From Cyclobacteriaceae bacterium (lineage in GTDB: Bacteria; Bacteroidota; Bacteroidia; Cytophagales; Cyclobacteriaceae), in NCBI GenBank assembly GCA_026989535.1, contig JALSJD010000001.1, positions 1 through 35,987 on the forward strand: DNA of 35,987 nt. The letters run 5' to 3'. Shown here piece after piece: positions 15,473 through 23,246 of this stretch. Position 1 is the first letter of the stretch. Every line of letters begins with the position of its first letter. The position numbers were made by a program, and so were the translations under genes. Below the pieces are notes generated by a model that worked only from the letters and a program-made list of their open reading frames with translations, had not been told where the DNA came from and did not search any database.

Positions 15473-17032
15473 ATGGAACCTTTAATACTTTCGATTGATT
15501 GTGGCACACAAAGCATAAGAGCCATTTTGTTTACCTTAAAAGGAAATATTATTGATAAAGAGCAAATAGTGTACGAACCCTATTTTAGTTTAAAAGCAGG
15601 CTGGGCTGAGCAAAATGCTGAAGTATATTGGGAAGGTTTATGTGAAGCTACCAACATCCTGAAAAACCGGAATTTGGAAAATTTTAAAGATATTAAGGGT
15701 GTTGGCGTTACCACCTTGCGCAGCACCATGGTAAATGTAGATAAAGAGGGCAATACTCTTCGCCCATCATTGGTTTGGCTCGACCAACGAATGGCCAATA
15801 ATGTGTATAAACCAAACCTTGCCTTAAAATTAATATTTAAAGCACTTGGGCTTAATGCTACCTTGCAAAAAATGGAGCGCAAAGGCCACTGCAACTGGAT
15901 ACGGCAAAATGAGCCTGAAATCTGGAAAAAAACCCATAAATATTTACAAATTTCAGGTTATCTAAATTATAAACTTACTGGTGAATTTAAAGATTCGGTT
16001 GCATCTCAAATTGGGTATATACCTTTCGATTACAAAAAACAAACATGGGCAAACCCCAACGATTTACTTGAACTAAACAGCAAACTTTACCCCGTTGAGC
16101 AGGAGAAACTGCCTGAATTGGTAAGTCCAGGCGAACGTGTAGGAGAAATAAGTAAAAAGGCATCGGCTTTATCTGGCATTCCGCAAGATGTACCGGTAAT
16201 TGCCTGTGGATCGGATAAAGGCTGCGAAACGCTGGGAATGGGTGTTACAGATACCAAAACCGCCAGTTTAAGTTTTGGCACCACGGCTACGGTTCAAACT
16301 ACTTCTAATAAATATTTTGAACCTATCTCCTTTTTTCCGGCATATCCATCAGTTATACCCAACCACTGGAACCCAGAGATTGAGATTTATAGAGGATACT
16401 GGATGATACGATGGTTTAAAGATGAATTTGCCCATAAAGAAGTAGAAGAAGCGGCTAAAAAGAATATTCCTGCGGAAGAAGTAATGAATAAACTGCTCCA
16501 TAAATCACCTCCCGGAGCTATGGGTTTAATTATACAACCTTATTGGTCGCCTGGGTTGGGCGAAAAAAATGCCAAAGGTGCTATGATTGGCTTTGGCGAT
16601 GTACACAAAAAAGAACATATTTACAGAGCCGTAATCGAGGGGTTGGCTTATGGCCTGCTTGATGGAATGCACAAACTGGAAAAGCAAGGGAAGCTAACAT
16701 TTGAAAAACTGGCGGTTTCTGGAGGAGCATCTCAAAGCGATGAAATTTGCCAAATAACTGCCGATGTATTTAATATGCCTTTGGTGAGAGGCAAAACTCA
16801 CGAAACCTCAGGGTTAGGTGCTGCCATTTTAACTGCTTATGGTGTAAATGAGTTTTCATCGTTGCATAAAGCAGTAGAAAGTATGGTGTCGTATGCAGAT
16901 GTGTTTAAGCCCAAAGCTGAAAATACTAAAATTTACAGTGCCTTATACAAGGATGTTTATTTAAAAATGTACAAGAATTTAAAGCCTCTCTACAAAAAAA
17001 TTCAGGAAATAACCGGGTATCCAGAAAACTAG
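15473..17032 (+). CDS. FGGY-family carbohydrate/polyol kinase
   Basis: 519 residues from the ATG at 15473, preceded by an A/G-rich AAAAAGATAG; a TTG at 15446 inside the previous gene is unlikely. The two-domain FGGY fold is shown by IDCGTQSIRAILF (residues 8-20), WLDQRM, ISGYLNYKLTGEF, the catalytic Asp248 in CGSDKGCETLG, and SGGASQSDEICQITAD near the C-terminus. It resembles the XylB/xylulokinase group more than classical glycerol kinase. The operon context (glycerol-3-phosphate dehydrogenase, AGPS-like enzyme, FadR) suggests a glycerol-, dihydroxyacetone- or alkylglycerol-type substrate rather than a pentulose, which is inference. Its transcript ends at the hairpin at 17060-17088. Confidence 0.85.
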   Translation: MEPLILSIDCGTQSIRAILFTLKGNIIDKEQIVYEPYFSLKAGWAEQNAEVYWEGLCEATNILKNRNLENFKDIKGVGVTTLRSTMVNVDKEGNTLRPSLVWLDQRMANNVYKPNLALKLIFKALGLNATLQKMERKGHCNWIRQNEPEIWKKTHKYLQISGYLNYKLTGEFKDSVASQIGYIPFDYKKQTWANPNDLLELNSKLYPVEQEKLPELVSPGERVGEISKKASALSGIPQDVPVIACGSDKGCETLGMGVTDTKTASLSFGTTATVQTTSNKYFEPISFFPAYPSVIPNHWNPEIEIYRGYWMIRWFKDEFAHKEVEEAAKKNIPAEEVMNKLLHKSPPGAMGLIIQPYWSPGLGEKNAKGAMIGFGDVHKKEHIYRAVIEGLAYGLLDGMHKLEKQGKLTFEKLAVSGGASQSDEICQITADVFNMPLVRGKTHETSGLGAAILTAYGVNEFSSLHKAVESMVSYADVFKPKAENTKIYSALYKDVYLKMYKNLKPLYKKIQEITGYPEN

Positions 17033-17059
17033 AACTGAAAAATTACTTTTCAAACATAA

Positions 17060-17088
17060 AAAAAGCCCTGGCAATGCCAGAGCTTTTT
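17060..17088 (+). terminator. Intrinsic terminator, shared by convergent genes
   Basis: AAAAAGCCCTGGC-AAT-GCCAGAGCTTTTT forms a 13-bp stem with one mismatch, with an A-run on the left and a T-run on the right. It therefore works for the kinase operon (plus) and for the CsgB-like gene (minus). Confidence 0.85.
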
Positions 17089-17089
17089 A

Positions 17090-17641
17090 TTATCGGCTAC
17101 TAATAGCCACTCTCATGCCAACCATACCAGTTTGCTTGATAGTGTATCCAGGGCTTTTCGGACTAAAGCCCAAATCAACAACTTCATGCCCAAACCCTTG
17201 CTGAATAATGGTGTATTTCATGCCATTACTTCCTAGCTCTTGTTGGACTTTGTTATTATTTCCAAACTGAATAACTTCTGTAGAAATTGAGTTACCGAGT
17301 TCAGTTACTTCGATAAAATTTCTATACCCATTTTGGCGCAAGCTAGCCAAGTTGTTCATACCTGATTGGGTTAATAACACACTAACCGCTTCTCCATATT
17401 GTACAACAAACGCCTTATTACCTCTGTTTAGTTGTGAATATTGAGCAATGTTTGCACTATTATTATTCCCAATTTGCTGCAAAAACACTTCGTCATCTTT
17501 AAATTCTTGCAGTGTTAAGTACCCACTTGTTTCCAGTTTTTTAGTGATACCTTGTTTTTCAACCTCTTGCTCTTGCGCAAAAATTGCTGAAGTTATAATT
17601 AATAAAATAAGAAAAAGTCCAATTTTAATGGCTGTATTCAT
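17090..17641 (-). CDS. CsgB-like minor curlin-repeat protein
   Basis: 183 residues with a signal peptide (IGLFLILLIITSAIFAQ) and a middle region of about eight degenerate 11-residue curlin half-repeats of the type Q-x-G-x-x-N-x-A (for example QQIGNNNSANIAQ, TQSGMNNLASLRQ, IQFGNNNKVQQ). The repeats are less regular than in the neighbouring large subunit, and the C-terminus (MVGMRVAISSR) is basic. These are features of CsgB-type nucleators, which stay cell-associated and template amyloid growth. It lies downstream of the CsgA-like gene, separated by a strong hairpin, and shares the 3' terminator with the kinase operon. The nucleator role is inferred from repeat degeneracy, size and position. 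Confidence 0.75.
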   Translation of the reverse strand: MNTAIKIGLFLILLIITSAIFAQEQEVEKQGITKKLETSGYLTLQEFKDDEVFLQQIGNNNSANIAQYSQLNRGNKAFVVQYGEAVSVLLTQSGMNNLASLRQNGYRNFIEVTELGNSISTEVIQFGNNNKVQQELGSNGMKYTIIQQGFGHEVVDLGFSPKSPGYTIKQTGMVGMRVAISSR

Positions 17642-17655
17642 TCTCTTAATAGTTA

Positions 17656-17691
17656 AAATAGTTGAAGGCGAAGAAAAGCCTTCAACTATTT
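17656..17691 (-). promoter_or_regulatory. Strong intercistronic hairpin between csgA-like and csgB-like genes
   Basis: A perfect 14-bp stem, AAATAGTTGAAGGC (17656-17669) with its complement at 17678-17691, and an 8-base loop. It begins 9 bases after the CsgA-like stop and ends 15 bases before the CsgB-like start. In the minus-strand transcript it is followed by UUUUAACU-like sequence, so it may terminate partially or protect the upstream mRNA, giving more major than minor subunit. Confidence 0.7.
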
Positions 17692-17700
17692 ATGTGGTAA

Positions 17701-19416
17701 CTAATTAGACTGAGTTATAACCGAAACGTTTCCAATACCAAATTGGAAACTGGCAGCATTATTGCCAATACCAAATTGAGTGGTAAGCGAGTAATTTCCA
17801 AACCCATCTTGGTATTGCATACTTGCGTTAAATGCTCCTAATTGTACACCTATTGCTAGGTTATCAGCACCAAACTGATATTGAGTTGCGCTATTGCCCA
17901 ATCCTGTTTGAAAAACTTCACCCATGTTAAAAATCCCGTCTTGTTCCTGAAATGCTTCATTGCCCAATCCTTCTTGAACACTATTTGCAACATTAAATGC
18001 TCCAAATTGTAATTGATACGCACTATTACCCATTCCAAGTTGGAAAGCATTAGCATAGTTTAATTCATCATATTGCTCTTGAACAACACTATTTTCATCT
18101 CCAAATTGTGTGGAAACCGCATAGTTATCTGCTCCGTTTTGGTATTGCCCAGCACTATTACCTTGCCCAAATTGAGCTGCAAAAGCATTATTGTACACAC
18201 CATATTGCTCTTGAACTACCATATTATAATCTGCAGCTCCTGAGCCAGTACCAACTTGCCAAACATAAGCTTGATTGTCTTCGCCTACTTGTACTTGGAA
18301 AGCAGCACTATAGCTATCATATTGCTCGGCTCCTGCTATATTATAGTTTCCATATTGCTCTTGGTCTGCATAATTATTGTTTCCTTCTTGATAAGCATCA
18401 GCGTAGTTCCAAGCTCCAACTTGGTATTGGTCTGCACCATTTTCAACTCCTGCTTGCCAAACAACTGCATCGTTTAATTCGCCCACTTGATCTTGATTGG
18501 AGTAGCTACCTTCTCCAATCTGGGTAGCAGTAGCAACATTAAATTCGCCAATTTGTGTTTGAGTTGCCCCATTACTAATACCCATTTGAACAATATCGGC
18601 ATAATTATCGTGGCCATCTTGTACTTGAGTTGCTTCATTATAGTCGGCAGCACTTGCGCCAAAACCTACCTGCCCAATATAGGCATTATTATCTGCCCCA
18701 ATTTGTGTTTGACTGGCACTGCTATAATCGCCATATTGCTCTACAAATGCATTATTATACTCACCGTCTTGATCTTGATTTGATGCATTATTATTGCCCT
18801 GCTGCCAAACTCTGGCATTGTTTACATAACCATATTGGTTAACAGTAGCTTCGTTAGCATCCCCATCTTGAATAACACCAGGGTCGGTAAAGTCAGTAGT
18901 TGTACCTACAAGGTTGCCTTCCCCTTCCTGAGTTATATCAACACTGTTTCCAAAACCTCCATCGGCAACTTCAGCATTAGCAATATTACCTTCGCCAAAC
19001 TGATTAACGCTAGATGTATTATATGCTCCATTAATAACTCTTATATGCGAAGCGTTTAAAGTTCCTTCCTGACTAACACCAGAGCTGTTACCAGTTCCTG
19101 AAAGGTCTATTACAGTAAGGTTTTCTTCTCCAAGCTGAAACTGGTTGGAACTGTTGCCCATGCCATTTTGGAACACATTGCTGCTATTATCGTTGCCAAT
19201 TTGTTCCTGGTTAGCAGCATTATCTACACCGAATTGGAAAACATATCCAAAATTATCACTTCCATCTTGGACTTGATTGGCATTGTTATCCATACCTGTT
19301 TGATCGGCAATGGCAATATTGCCGACACCTGTTTGAGTAACTGTGGCATTGTTATTTTGAGCATAGCCAAAAGAGGCTGCTAATAATAATGTACCAACTA
19401 ATAATGATTTTCTCAT
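17701..19416 (-). CDS. Very large CsgA-like curlin-repeat amyloid subunit
   Basis: 571 residues: a 20-residue signal peptide (LLLAASFGYAQ) followed almost entirely by about 47 curlin half-repeats of ~11 residues (x-Q-x-G-x-x-N-x-A-x-x), roughly 23 full repeats. E. coli CsgA has 151 residues and five. Such repeats stack as a beta-solenoid amyloid outside the cell after export through CsgG. The mature part has no Lys or Cys, only two Arg and two His, and many Asp/Glu and aromatic residues, so it is very acidic. Residues 204-341 and 342-479 look like a segmental duplication with 138-residue period; both contain a non-canonical AADYN insertion (256-260, 394-398). The 5' leader has a GGAGA/TCTCC hairpin (19441-19453). 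Confidence 0.9.
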   Translation of the reverse strand: MRKSLLVGTLLLAASFGYAQNNNATVTQTGVGNIAIADQTGMDNNANQVQDGSDNFGYVFQFGVDNAANQEQIGNDNSSNVFQNGMGNSSNQFQLGEENLTVIDLSGTGNSSGVSQEGTLNASHIRVINGAYNTSSVNQFGEGNIANAEVADGGFGNSVDITQEGEGNLVGTTTDFTDPGVIQDGDANEATVNQYGYVNNARVWQQGNNNASNQDQDGEYNNAFVEQYGDYSSASQTQIGADNNAYIGQVGFGASAADYNEATQVQDGHDNYADIVQMGISNGATQTQIGEFNVATATQIGEGSYSNQDQVGELNDAVVWQAGVENGADQYQVGAWNYADAYQEGNNNYADQEQYGNYNIAGAEQYDSYSAAFQVQVGEDNQAYVWQVGTGSGAADYNMVVQEQYGVYNNAFAAQFGQGNSAGQYQNGADNYAVSTQFGDENSVVQEQYDELNYANAFQLGMGNSAYQLQFGAFNVANSVQEGLGNEAFQEQDGIFNMGEVFQTGLGNSATQYQFGADNLAIGVQLGAFNASMQYQDGFGNYSLTTQFGIGNNAASFQFGIGNVSVITQSN

Positions 19417-19514
19417 AATGAAATGGTTTAGTTAATAAGTGGAGATTTTCTCCAACTACTGTGCAATTTTACAACCAATTTCAGTTAAATTATAGCCATA
19501 CTTATAGCTGTTCG

Positions 19515-19530
19515 TCAATTAAATAATTGA
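19515..19530. promoter_or_regulatory. Candidate operator upstream of csgA-like gene
   Basis: TCAATTAAATAATTGA is a perfect 6+6 palindrome with a 4-base spacer, about 100 bases upstream of the CsgA-like start. Its shape fits a Crp/Fnr-type dimer site and the curli locus encodes such a regulator. In AT-rich DNA it could be chance. No exact TAnnTTTG box is found in this 242-base gap. Confidence 0.25.
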
Positions 19531-19658
19531 AATAAATCAAAATTTAATAATAAAAATTAGAGAGCTGTATTATTCTAATAATAATATTAAAATTTGACAA
19601 TAGTTTTTTTATAAAATACTGATTATCAAATAAATAAGATGTTAATGAATAATTAATG

Positions 19659-20351
19659 CTAGCCTGTAACACTTATCCTATTTAACTTAACTTCATTAAT
19701 TATTTTAATACTATGTTCAAATTCTTCTATAATTTTATCATTCTTTAATTCTTTAAAAAGCCTAGACATGCTTTCCTTAGAAGTACCCAATATTTCAGCC
19801 ATATCTGTTTTGCTCAAGGTGAGATAGAAAGGGTTAGATTTATAAACATTATTTTTTAAGTACAATAAAAACTCGGCCAGCCTGCCATGCACATGTTTTG
19901 TAGAGAGTGAGAACAATCGGTCAAACACTTCCACCAGTTCTTCGTTTATGCTTTTAATTACCTCCACAGAAAATTTAGGATTCTCAAGTAATAGCTGTTG
20001 AAAAACTGGAAGGTCGATGGAACATGTATTTGTGTCTGTTAATGCTTCGGCTGAAGAATGGTAGATTCCTTTATTAAATAGTGCTTGCAAGCCGATAACT
20101 TCCCCTTGTTTTTTTAACAGTAATGTAAACGATGCATTGGTATTTTCTTTATGCACTTTAACAAGGCCAGAGTGAATGCAAATTATGCTCGAAGCAAATG
20201 CTCCTTGTTTGCAAATACTTTCTCCGCGTTTATAACTAAGCTCCACTCGCAGCTTGTTCATCTTGGCCAATTCGCTATTTGACAAAGCGTTACAATATGC
20301 CTTATTTAAAAAGCAATTCTGGCATCGTTTGTTTAAGCAGGCTTCAACCAT
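19659..20351 (-). CDS. Crp/Fnr-family transcriptional regulator with Cys-rich N-terminus
   Basis: 230 residues: a cyclic-nucleotide-binding-like beta barrel (about 25-145), a dimer helix, and a winged helix-turn-helix with LSKTDMAEILGTSKESMSRLFKEL near residues 178-203. The N-terminus has Cys5, Cys10, Cys13 and Cys20, with further cysteines at 47, 58 and 110. This recalls FNR, where three N-terminal cysteines plus one later cysteine hold an oxygen-labile [4Fe-4S] cluster, but the spacing is not identical. The classical cAMP pocket (RxS with conserved Glu) is not evident. It is the last gene of the csgEFG operon, starting three bases after the lipoprotein gene. With no csgD here, it is the most likely local regulator of curli genes. 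Confidence 0.88.
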   Translation of the reverse strand: MVEACLNKRCQNCFLNKAYCNALSNSELAKMNKLRVELSYKRGESICKQGAFASSIICIHSGLVKVHKENTNASFTLLLKKQGEVIGLQALFNKGIYHSSAEALTDTNTCSIDLPVFQQLLLENPKFSVEVIKSINEELVEVFDRLFSLSTKHVHGRLAEFLLYLKNNVYKSNPFYLTLSKTDMAEILGTSKESMSRLFKELKNDKIIEEFEHSIKIINEVKLNRISVTG

Positions 20352-20354
20352 ATT

Positions 20355-21848
20355 TTATTTCCAGTTTGGCATTTCAGCATTTTCAAACAATAAACTTCTG
20401 TTAGCTCCATCAACATCCATTATATAAACCGATTTAATACCGCTGCCATCGTTAAGCACATTGGTAAAAATAATTTGCGAACCAAAAGGAGAGAAATACG
20501 GTTGTAAATCGTTGGTTCCTGCAGGTTTATTGCCCGAAACATCAATGGTTTGCATTGTTAGTATATCGAGAATAAAAATATGGGTATCAAGCTGCCTTCC
20601 ATCTGCAGAATCAAAACCAGATACATCTCGTGTGTACATCACTTGCTTACCATCAATTGAAAAAGTAGGGTAATTTATAATGCCAGGCAGGTCGTCAACA
20701 ATCCTAACCGTATCGGAACCATCATCATTCATTAAATAAATTTCTCCTTCGTATATTAATGAACCTACCGTTTGCACTACAATTTTATTGGTACTCCCTG
20801 AGTAATCACTGTTTCCAAAATTTCTTCCGGGCAATGCTTTTGATACAAGTGTTAAGTTGGATCCATTACGATCTATACTGTATAAGTTATCATAATTACT
20901 ATAAATAAATCCACCATTATCTGGCCACCAGCAAAACCCTGTGCCTGTGTTATGAAACCCAGCTATAGGAATGTTGGTTATTTGTCTTGAGTTGTTACCC
21001 TTAAAGTCCATTAGGTGGATTTGATAGTCAAGATTTTTATTTGCACCATAAGCTATTTCAGCTCTGCCATTACTAAACAATGGGTGTACACTATTATAGG
21101 ACGTTCTGGTAATCTGTATTTTCTGATCAGTACTATCGTTAGTAGAATAAATTTGATAGTTGCCATTTACGTTAGTAGAGAGTGCAAAGCGATTATCTGG
21201 AAATTGGATAGTGCTAAAATTCCAAACCTCTCCATTTGATTTGCCTCCGGTGGCGGATATCGCATTTACCTGCCAAAAATAAGTGGTTTCGTAACGAAGA
21301 TTTTTGAGTACTAAAAACGTGTCAGAAGAGTTAATTAAGGAGAAAACTGCGGAGTCTATATTAGATTCCCAAACAAATACATCAAATAACAGGCTGTCGT
21401 TTTTAGGTGTTGTGGAGTTCCAGGTTAGAGTAATGTTTCGAGGTTGTTGAGAAGCTCCTGCGGCAGGTGTTGGGTTTGTTGGCGGATCTGGCAAAATTAC
21501 CTGCCTATCCATTTTAAAGTGTATTTCTGTAGTTATTTTTTTATCTATTGTTGCATTTAAAAATGTTTTTTCATAGCCATTTAAATTGGCTGTAAAAGAG
21601 TATTCGCCAGTAGCAATTTCGTCAATGGTAAAATTTCCTAAGCTATCTGAAATTACCGAGCTTGAGCTTGGGTTCGTATTTATTTCTACTCCGGCAAGTG
21701 GCTCTCCATTAAAATTATCTATTACACTGCCTTTTAAAGAACCGAAAGACACTGGCTCTACGACCTGCTCTAAACAAGAGATTGCAGCTATTGATACAAA
21801 AAATAGTAAAGCAATCAATTTTATTTTATTCCAGTGTGAGTTTATCAT
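20355..21848 (-). CDS. Outer-membrane lipoprotein: CarboxypepD-reg, Fn3-like and PD40 beta-propeller domains
   Basis: 497 residues. The signal peptide ends in a lipobox, AISC, with the lipidated Cys at about 25. Domain order: a carboxypeptidase-regulatory-like beta sandwich (LKGSVIDNFNGEPLAGVEI to about residue 115), a fibronectin-III-like domain (PPTNPTPAAGA to about 215, with TTYFWQVNAIS), and a C-terminal TolB/PD40-type beta-propeller with repeated blades such as QIYSTNDSTDQKIQIT, IYLMNDDGSDTVRI and IYIMDVDGANRSL-like segments. It has no enzymatic motif. It sits between csgG (15-base gap) and the Crp/Fnr gene (3-base gap), so it belongs to the curli operon. A role in anchoring fibre or assembling the secretion complex at the outer membrane is plausible but inferred. 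Confidence 0.8.
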   Translation of the reverse strand: MINSHWNKIKLIALLFFVSIAAISCLEQVVEPVSFGSLKGSVIDNFNGEPLAGVEINTNPSSSSVISDSLGNFTIDEIATGEYSFTANLNGYEKTFLNATIDKKITTEIHFKMDRQVILPDPPTNPTPAAGASQQPRNITLTWNSTTPKNDSLLFDVFVWESNIDSAVFSLINSSDTFLVLKNLRYETTYFWQVNAISATGGKSNGEVWNFSTIQFPDNRFALSTNVNGNYQIYSTNDSTDQKIQITRTSYNSVHPLFSNGRAEIAYGANKNLDYQIHLMDFKGNNSRQITNIPIAGFHNTGTGFCWWPDNGGFIYSNYDNLYSIDRNGSNLTLVSKALPGRNFGNSDYSGSTNKIVVQTVGSLIYEGEIYLMNDDGSDTVRIVDDLPGIINYPTFSIDGKQVMYTRDVSGFDSADGRQLDTHIFILDILTMQTIDVSGNKPAGTNDLQPYFSPFGSQIIFTNVLNDGSGIKSVYIMDVDGANRSLLFENAEMPNWK

Positions 21849-21863
21849 ATCAATTTCATTAAT

Positions 21864-23240
21864 TTACTTTCCTAAATAATAATTCAATCCAATTTTTGCT
21901 TCCCAAAGGGCATCATTATATTTTCCACTTTCAATCCTGTCTATGTTGTCATCAATGGTATATCTATAGGTGGCGCCAAAAGACAACCCAAGCTTCTTAT
22001 TAAGCAAAATTTCATAGCCCAGCTCTCCTAATATATAAGGCGACACCCTGCTAAAAGCCTTGGTGCTGTCATTTAAATTATTATTAGTCTCTGCCATGGC
22101 ACCTAACCCAAACCGTATGTATGGTGTAGATTTTAATTTCGGGAACCACTTATAATTGCCAGAAATTTCTCCTAAAAGCATATCGGCCTTATAGTTTTGA
22201 GCAGTGCCAATGGTGCCATAGCCAAACCCTACATTTAATGAAACAGGGCGATCGGAAAACATTTCGGCATGAATGCCAATAGCTGGCAAAACTTGCGAGC
22301 CGCCTAAATCTCCTAAATAATACCATCCTGCTCCCTTAACACCTACCGAAAAATAGCTTCTGCGCTTTTCAAATTTAGAGCCAACCACATCAATTGATTT
22401 GTTTTCGCTTTTTTCTTTTAGATAAGTTTTTACTACTTTACTATTGATGTCATCCTTATTTTTAAACTTCCAAAGCCCCTCAATAGCTCCTTCAATAATT
22501 AGGCTGGTTACTGCTTTTTCAATGGCCTCTCGCACCACCATTTCTCCTGGTTCATTATAAGTAAATCCTGTTTCAACCTCTAGCAAACGTTTAAAATCTA
22601 CAAATCTAAAAATACCCACATCTACTTTTTGTGAGAGAATTGTTTTGGAGGTATAAACGGTTTTAAGTATTCGCCCATTGCTGGTAGAGGTTGCCCGCAG
22701 GTAAATAGTAATTCTGTCAACTCTGTATTGACCAGATAGCCCAACTCCAAAATAACGAGCTCCGGCTCCTCCTGTCATCATATTAGAATCAAATGAAATA
22801 ACACCGCCTTCTAAAATTACTCCCGCAAAAAGAAGAGGCGGAATTAATGGTTGCTGATCTTGGCCTCCATTTTTTGAATAGCCCGCTCTGCTAGAGCGGA
22901 TAATTTTTCGTTCATTTAACAAGTTATTTAGCCCCTCCCTTTCAATGGGTACAAACCATTTAGATTCTTCCAGTGCCCTAAGCAAGATAGAGGTTGCCCC
23001 TTGTGTAACTGCTGTTGACCAACTTGTACCCAACTCGGCATCTTTATATTGCCCGGTTTGATCTCTAAATTTGTAAACAGCAACTATAATAGGTTCGTCT
23101 GCTTCTGGTAATGATTCTAACATCTTATGCTGCTCAGATTCTGACCCCAGCCTTGGTTGTGTAGTGCGCATAGGCTGGTTTAGGTACTGACTACACCCTA
23201 ACAAGAGTAAGGCGAAGGCTATAATTATTATTTTTCTCAT
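21864..23240 (-). CDS. csgG: CsgG curli secretion channel with C-terminal beta-barrel-like extension
   Basis: 458 residues, against 277 in E. coli CsgG. The signal peptide ends in LLLLGCSQ with the lipidated Cys16. The CsgG core covers about residues 45-270: VAVYKFRDQTGQYKD, FVPIEREGLNNLLNERKIIR, LFAGVILEGGVISFDSN, the transmembrane hairpin region with GGAGARYFGVGLSGQYRVDRITIYLR split over two strands, and VREAIEKAVTSLI. CsgG forms a nonameric outer-membrane pore for curli subunits. Residues about 290-458 are an added domain of alternating amphipathic strands (SVGVKGAGWYYLGD, SLNVGFGYGTIG, YIRFGLGAMAE, LGLSFGATYRYT, WEAKIGLNYYLGK), like an 8-strand outer-membrane barrel. It lies 6 bases downstream of csgF. 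Confidence 0.93.
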   Translation of the reverse strand: MRKIIIIAFALLLLGCSQYLNQPMRTTQPRLGSESEQHKMLESLPEADEPIIVAVYKFRDQTGQYKDAELGTSWSTAVTQGATSILLRALEESKWFVPIEREGLNNLLNERKIIRSSRAGYSKNGGQDQQPLIPPLLFAGVILEGGVISFDSNMMTGGAGARYFGVGLSGQYRVDRITIYLRATSTSNGRILKTVYTSKTILSQKVDVGIFRFVDFKRLLEVETGFTYNEPGEMVVREAIEKAVTSLIIEGAIEGLWKFKNKDDINSKVVKTYLKEKSENKSIDVVGSKFEKRRSYFSVGVKGAGWYYLGDLGGSQVLPAIGIHAEMFSDRPVSLNVGFGYGTIGTAQNYKADMLLGEISGNYKWFPKLKSTPYIRFGLGAMAETNNNLNDSTKAFSRVSPYILGELGYEILLNKKLGLSFGATYRYTIDDNIDRIESGKYNDALWEAKIGLNYYLGK

Positions 23241-23246
23241 TATATA

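Noticed and set aside
18108-19383. Several plus-strand open frames opposite the CsgA-like gene
   Set aside because: They mirror the 33-base repeat rhythm of the curlin gene and have biased, low-complexity composition.
17701-19416. Repeated units suggesting a CRISPR or minisatellite
   Set aside because: Spacing is 33 bases and in frame, and the translated curlin repeats explain it fully.
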